From Axinella damicornis (taxonomy: Eukaryota > Porifera > Demospongiae > Axinellida > Axinellidae): 64,000 nt of DNA. How positions within the stretch are numbered: the first letter of the stretch is position 1; each line of letters opens with the position of its first letter. The notes below the pieces were generated by a model, which worked only from the letters and a program-made list of their open reading frames with translations, was not told the DNA's origin and did not search any database. A program made the translations under genes and the position numbers. Of the stretch, positions 62,101 through 64,000 are shown in pieces. The DNA lies in assembly GCA_963931865.1 (NCBI GenBank), contig OZ007507.1, positions 18,829,523-18,893,522 of the forward strand. Reading direction: 5' to 3'.

Positions 62101-63459
62101 CATCGATGGGATCTCATCCATTACCCTCTCGCCAGGCAGTCACCTAACACTATATGCCGACGATATGTTGCTGTATTGACCTATCTCTAACCGTGCCGAC
62201 TATTCCCTCTTGCAAGAAGACATAAACAGAATATCTGAGTGGGTCGATGCTAATTACCTACAATTCAACACTCAAAAGTGTAGTTTCATGCAGGTCACCA
62301 GAAAACGGACTGGTATATGCCCACCCACACTGCATCTCTGTTGCCAGCCATTGCAAGTGGTGGACTCCTACAAATATCTTGGGATCCTCCTATCATCAGA
62401 CTTGTCCTGGACACAGCATATTGACTCAATCTGTGGTAAAGCAAGAAAGCTGACAGGGCTGATCTACCGCCGTTTTTACCAGCATTCAAACCCCGACAGC
62501 CTATTCCAAATGTATATCTCACTCGTTCGCCCCCACCTTGAATATGCCAGCCAAATCTGGAACCCTTACAAACATGGGGAAGTCAATACTCTCGAGAAAG
62601 TACAAAAGTTTGCTCTAAGAATGTGTGCAAAGCAGTGGGATAGTAGCTATGATGACCTCTTACAGCTGTTTTCTCTGCCATCACTTCAACAACGCAGACT
62701 CTTCCTAGATCTATGCACCATGTTTAAAATAGTAAATGGTCTGTTTTATTTTCCACCTGGTAATTTTGTAGAGCAAACTCCCAGAGTCACAAGGTCACAG
62801 TCTTACCAATTATTTCTTTGTCCATATGCGCACACAACTAGTTTTTATAACTCTTTCATACCCCGCACCATACGTAATTGGAACATGTTTACTGCACATA
62901 CACCCACCCTACCTGTTTCTGTATCATCATTTAAATCTAATATCTGGGCATACATGCAAAATTAGTTATTGTACAGCTATACTGTGTGTCCATTGCATTC
63001 TGCATAAATTTTCATAGAAAAAAAAAAAAAAAAAAAAAAAAACAACGACAATTACAAGCGAGACTTCATACCTTGCACTCTGTACGTGGCAACAGGACTA
63101 AGTATGTTACTGCCTGTACCATCAATTGTACTTGCAATACACTGTACCGAAGAGTTATCATTCTCAAGAGTTGCTGGTATTGTGATTTGCGACTGGAAAT
63201 TACGATTTTCGGCCGTTGTTGTCGGACCCGTTATGTTCCGCTCTGTTATTCTACTGTTTGGGAGCACGATATTATCAACACGCCAGAGGAGTGCATCTGC
63301 GTTGGTCACCGAACAGCGGAAGGTGGTAGCCGATCCTTCGCTGGCGATGAATTCGAGTGGTCTGAGGGAGACACTTGCGACCTGAGCATGCCCTGTCCAC
63401 ATCCACAGTCCTAGCACAGTGACAATCAGAGGGAACGCGCAACGCATCTTGGGACTCAC
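48087..63459 (-). CDS. Adhesion G-protein-coupled receptor (Ig/FN3/HRM/GAIN/7TM)
   Basis: About 19 exons, minus strand, roughly 1,650 residues. Proposed exons: 63072-63459, 59385-59669, 59232-59320, 58930-59152, 58278-58631, 56926-57237, 56194-56844, 55806-56081, 52702-52877, 51921-52091, 51247-51323, 51026-51128, 50422-50763, 50107-50158, 49840-49898 (tentative), 49665-49774 or -49795, 49332-49603, 49090-49192 and 48087-48984. Splice phases match at every junction. The protein has a signal peptide, Ig and FN3 domains for extracellular binding, an HRM domain, a GAIN domain, an atypical GPS region and seven membrane helices of the secretin/adhesion class. The tail of about 190 residues is rich in Ser, Lys and acids. 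Such receptors sense adhesion or mechanical contact and signal through G proteins. No close vertebrate orthologue can be named. The 7TM and GAIN parts are secure; the GPS exon is not. Confidence 0.9.
49090..49192 (-). CDS. Receptor exon 17: end of TM4 and second extracellular loop
   Basis: Phase 1 to 2. VPIIPVVIPLAVD completes helix 4. The loop that follows is LSDVVSRDLIVRRTTTSQRG, ahead of the conserved C of exon 18. Confidence 0.87.
49332..49774 (-). CDS. Receptor exons 15 and 16: TM1 to start of TM4
   Basis: Exon 49665-49774 (or to 49795) encodes PSPIETVLEVLTIIGAVLSL, helix 1. Exon 49332-49603 encodes YHIQLCIALFCMLIVFVSG (helix 2), a loop Cys in YAGCVVV, and MWMGAEAVLMFQKLVIVF (helix 3 and following loop), typical of adhesion receptors. 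Confidence 0.9.
49840..49898 (-). CDS. Tentative receptor exon 14b: atypical rest of the GPS
   Basis: 19 codons in phase with exon 14 (TCPTELQVIINHLGIEVLEK), behind a strong pyrimidine tract. NHL is followed by Gly rather than Thr or Ser, and C-x-C before it is absent. It would be joined to the TM1 exon by a 44 bp intron. This is the weakest exon in the model. Confidence 0.35.
49949..50025 (-). repeat. tRNA-derived SINE fragment
   Basis: On the minus strand GGGTTCGAATCCCAGC is a Pol III B box within a T arm, preceded by a degenerate anticodon arm and a GGTATGAGCATCTGAC stretch like the D arm. The acceptor stem does not pair, so this is not a working tRNA gene. It lies between the two GPS exons, just upstream of the exon 14b acceptor. 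Confidence 0.6.
50107..50158 (-). CDS. Receptor exon 14: first half of the GPS motif
   Basis: 17 codons plus one base: SSGQPQCVSWDFTQQ. The C-V-S-W-D-F core matches the start of GPS motifs. Two donors are possible (GTACGT, phase 1; GTATGT, phase 2). Confidence 0.8.
50422..52091 (-). CDS. Receptor exons 10-13: GAIN domain
   Basis: Exons 51921-52091, 51247-51323, 51026-51128 and 50422-50763, with phases 0, 0-2, 2-0 and 0. The first three are helical (GNLATVADVFARSA, TVRELVRILEGLQ, FMTETILFVAEL), as in GAIN subdomain A. The last has FFAVYNTGVLFP, SPVLAATVGP and LAEPVRILLRL, the beta strands of subdomain B. Intron 51,324-51,920 contains a poly-C run and a dispersed repeat. Confidence 0.87.
52702..52877 (-). 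CDS. Receptor exon 9: hormone-receptor (HRM) domain
   Basis: 58 codons, phase 1 to 0. ICREETTGLFLWP, CPNTTTIVNRTCNPLGIW and SVDLSLC give the C-x(n)-W-P, CP and R-x-C-x-x-x-G-x-W pattern of HRM domains, which sit before GAIN domains in many adhesion receptors. Confidence 0.87.
53731..53850. repeat. Direct 60 bp duplication
   Basis: Two adjacent copies starting near AACCAAGTTGATGGACAAAT and ending GCAATAGTTT, identical over nearly all positions. It is inside the long-TIR element. Confidence 0.92.
54317..54739 (-). CDS. Unrecognised 140-codon frame inside the long-TIR element
   Basis: The frame encodes PDVHGILTVDPSLDGEFEFS, then a basic stretch with RRALSRQNSRQRK-like residues. It contains no catalytic motif that I can identify. 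Codon content looks protein-like, so it may be a remnant of the element's own protein or a captured exon. Confidence 0.35.
   Translation of the reverse strand: MVFYTASHLSPRHLYTVSEPDVHGILTVDPSLDGEFEFSEDKLLSTSSLDRKLDLVMRKATMKSPFQPQSNGRLHSLLKAEFWRMGRALSRQNSRQRKILIERWLKSSRDINFKPTEIRSTLIAEDAQLACELGNYQKVE
55806..56081 (-). CDS. Receptor exon 8: I-set Ig domain
   Basis: 92 codons, phase 1 to 1. GGSITFTCGTSGIPTPEVTW, a GTLDI strand and TGMYQCFVSNVV are canonical. Its splice acceptor is preceded by a (CA)n and (C)n run on the coding strand. Confidence 0.9.
56084..56147. repeat. (TG)n followed by (G)n microsatellite at a splice acceptor
   Basis: About 13 TG units and about 36 G on the plus strand. 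On the coding strand this is (C)n(CA)n running straight into the AG of the exon 8 acceptor, so it serves as the pyrimidine tract. Length here is unlikely to be assembled exactly. Confidence 0.95.
56194..56844 (-). CDS. Receptor exon 7: Ig domain plus divergent second Ig-like domain
   Basis: 217 codons, phase 1 to 1. The first domain has VALECRVRDASPPPQIQWF and NYYCSVTN. The second has TVQWSYIAGAG, VTCQRR and VTFEVSCPLVGDG, which look like an Ig fold with shifted Cys positions. Confidence 0.87.
56926..57237 (-). CDS. Receptor exon 6: Ig domain
   Basis: 104 codons, phase 1 to 1. SLSLQCTATGDPSPNITWF, a GSLLI strand and GLSYYCTANNTFG give the B, C and F strands of an I-set Ig domain. The large intron 57,238-58,277 upstream holds nothing I recognise. 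Confidence 0.9.
58278..58631 (-). CDS. Receptor exon 5: Cys-pair module with VFDLESDG motif and Pro-rich linker
   Basis: 118 codons, phase 1 to 1. It reads VMCRFAEGSNGQGCHI, then an Asn-rich stretch, then PGAYVVSVFDLESDG and ends in a PTPPPPSPSPS linker. The pattern C-x-F-x-x-GS...GC...YDxExDG recurs, in my memory, in predicted sponge surface proteins. It is not a domain I can name. Confidence 0.72.
58930..59320 (-). CDS. Receptor exons 3 and 4: divergent FN3-like domain
   Basis: Exon 3 is 59232-59320 (phase 1 to 0), exon 4 is 58930-59152 (phase 0 to 1). Together they encode ISFQAQDSPVVTFSFTEGSG and LAPNDVYTARLITVNVLGS, the latter like the F-G strands of FN3. The first strands are weakly conserved. 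Confidence 0.75.
59385..59669 (-). CDS. Receptor exon 2: fibronectin type III domain
   Basis: 95 codons, phase 1 to 1. APPFNLTIAVDD, LSWEPP and ISGYRICTN followed by IQFSVTAVNVVGES are typical FN3 strands A, B, C and F-G. It ends in CDPST. The exon is followed upstream by the retrotransposon insertion. Confidence 0.88.
59712..59745. repeat. Perfect 34 bp palindrome
   Basis: ACCATAGATAATAGAGC followed by its exact complement. Another arm copy follows at 59,754-59,767. Just beyond, CATCCACCTG...CAGGTGGATG forms a second hairpin. They lie at the 5' edge of the retrotransposon. Confidence 0.95.
59787..60104 (+). CDS. Short upstream ORF of the retrotransposon
   Basis: 105 codons ending 11 bases before the main ORF's ATG. 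It is rich in Thr, Asp and Pro, with no zinc knuckle or coiled coil. It may be the tail of a 5'-truncated ORF1 or a short leader protein. No family match is recognised. Confidence 0.4.
   Translation: MDGAWNTVAVQTAWKLEPAYMYEDKDTAAQQRRDSVDCTDTTATTVENPTLDNALAAGIDHPTIQTSEDNEQSPITMDLTNSDHAPVPLEAPTTPAPLDTTSLVQ
60116..62965 (+). pseudogene. Retrotransposon ORF2: endonuclease and reverse transcriptase, one in-frame stop
   Basis: The endonuclease part has YNARSLLPK, VVETWLGEE, RHGGGVLMYV, LLGDFNIDF and NSDHNG. The reverse transcriptase has RPISLLPVLSKLLEK, QWGFQCGKST, FFDFRKAFDSVPH, GVPQGSVLGPLLF and YADDMLLY. A TGA at 62,177-62,179 stops the frame directly after YADDMLLY. The same frame then continues to 62,965 with VVDSYKYLGILLSSDLSW and the PRTIRNWN motif near the end. 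A C-to-T change at a CpG could explain the TGA. Without readthrough the protein would lack its C-terminal part. Confidence 0.9.
63072..63459 (-). CDS. Receptor exon 1: signal peptide and first Ig domain
   Basis: Two possible starts, Met at 63,459 and Met four codons later, precede a hydrophobic core (AFPLIVTVLGLWMW) and a likely cleavage after GHAQ. The Ig domain has FRCSV, a Trp in LLWRVDN and VQCIAS. It ends in GTATGA, phase 1. Confidence 0.88.
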
Positions 63460-63900
63460 TTCTCTCTGAAGTAGTCATGTGACTTCCTGCTAGAACAATT
63501 TCGCCGAGAAGACCAAACTTCTCGTTCCTAGACGATTTTTCGCACGCGGGGCCTCGAGACGAGTTTGAGGGACTTCGAGACGACTTTGAGTGACATCAGT
63601 GATACAGGGAGAGGTGAGGCAATAGATTCAGTTAGAGGCCGTGAGACTTAGCTAGCTAGCGTGTGAAGTTCTGCATGTTCAGTCCAATTGGTGCCATAAT
63701 GTAAGGCCAAGCAAACTTGATTGCTTGTTTAGCGTCCCCGCCCGCATGCTTTTAGAGGGGCCGCCCCTAATCTTTCATTATTCATTACAAGGATACCGGA
63801 TGTTGAAGGCAGCCATTTTTTTGCCGCGCGTATATAGGTCTGTAGGTGCTAGCTATAGTTGTGCAAAGTTGGCTCTTCTTGCAGTGATTTGTAGACCAAC
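63460..63900. promoter_or_regulatory. Upstream region of the receptor gene, possible shared promoter
   Basis: About 440 bp between the receptor start and a possible divergent exon. It has a higher CpG content than the surroundings (for example TTTTTCGCACGCGGGGCCTC) and a repeated CGAGACGA(G/C)TTTGAG motif at about 63,556-63,590. No TATA box is evident. The promoter role is an inference from position. Confidence 0.4.
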
Positions 63901-64000
63901 ATGGCTTTTGTATGCGTTTCTGTAGTAGCTGCAATCGTTGCCTGGTCCGTCGTGAGTGTTGAAACCTTCGCAAACAAGTTCAAGGTTCTTGAAAATTGAG
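63901..64000 (+). CDS. Possible first exon of a divergent gene with signal peptide
   Basis: ATG at 63,901 starts MAFVCVSVVAAIVAWSV, which looks like a signal peptide. A possible donor GTC/GTGAGT follows at about 63,951; otherwise the frame stops after 32 codons. The rest would be beyond the window. Confidence 0.3.

Larger units (their letters stand above)
59712..63042 (+). mobile_element. Non-LTR retrotransposon (CR1/Jockey-like) with poly-A tail
   Basis: Inserted antisense in intron 1 of the receptor gene. It carries an apurinic endonuclease plus reverse transcriptase ORF and ends with a run of 25 A at 63,018-63,042. A 34 bp palindrome at 59,712-59,745 and a third copy of its arm lie at the 5' edge, which I cannot fix exactly. 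I did not find a clear target duplication. It looks young: only one stop breaks the main frame. Confidence 0.85.

Noticed and set aside
161..63459. One single gene joining the receptor and the Calx-beta array
   Set aside because: The receptor has a clear stop at 48,087 after a full cytoplasmic tail, with a possible poly-A signal. Calx-beta exons downstream of a 7TM tail would be intracellular, which makes no sense for this type of protein.

Overview
This is a eukaryotic, almost certainly metazoan, genomic window. Two large multi-exon genes lie on the minus strand among many DNA-transposon remnants. I think the source is a demosponge of the Amphimedon type. The reasons are very long Calx-beta repeat genes with symmetric phase-1 introns, an adhesion GPCR carrying a receptor module I associate with sponge proteins, compact introns, and abundant short GCTAGCTAGC-like and MITE sequence. 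The species is an inference.

Right part, about 63.5 kb down to 48.1 kb, minus strand: an adhesion G-protein-coupled receptor of about 1,650 residues. I could build it exon by exon with splice phases that agree at every junction. The order is signal peptide, Ig, FN3, an FN3-like domain, a Cys-containing module ending in a Pro-rich linker, several Ig domains, a hormone-receptor (HRM) domain, a GAIN domain, a GPS region that starts normally but lacks the usual second half, seven membrane helices and an acidic cytoplasmic tail. Its introns hold a nearly intact non-LTR retrotransposon (59.7-63.04 kb) and a 2.35 kb element with long terminal inverted repeats (53.3-55.7 kb).

Centre and left, about 46.5 kb down to 0.16 kb and running off the left edge, minus strand: a gene made only of Calx-beta domains. 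There are 30 complete domains plus one orphan second half (10,776 nt, 3,592 codons visible). Each domain is split into an A exon (first half) and a B exon (second half), every exon is a multiple of three, and every intron is phase 1. The 5' end is not visible and may lie in the 200-N gap at 47,493-47,692. The 3' end lies left of the window.

The two halves of this gene differ. From 9.4 to 46.5 kb the domains are diverged and separated by kilobase introns full of transposons. From 0.16 to 9.4 kb the domains are compact. Those between 2.2 and 8.2 kb form a 1,639 bp higher-order repeat (three domains, six exons) present about 3.7 times at near identity, introns included. A deletion scar at 8.22 kb shows loss of one whole domain without breaking the frame.

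Both proteins look extracellular: one is a signalling receptor, the other a long Ca2+-binding rod comparable to sponge aggregation-factor proteins or to the stalks of VLGR1/ADGRV1-like receptors. Whether they work together is not shown by the sequence. A weak candidate first exon of a divergent plus-strand gene lies at 63.9 kb.
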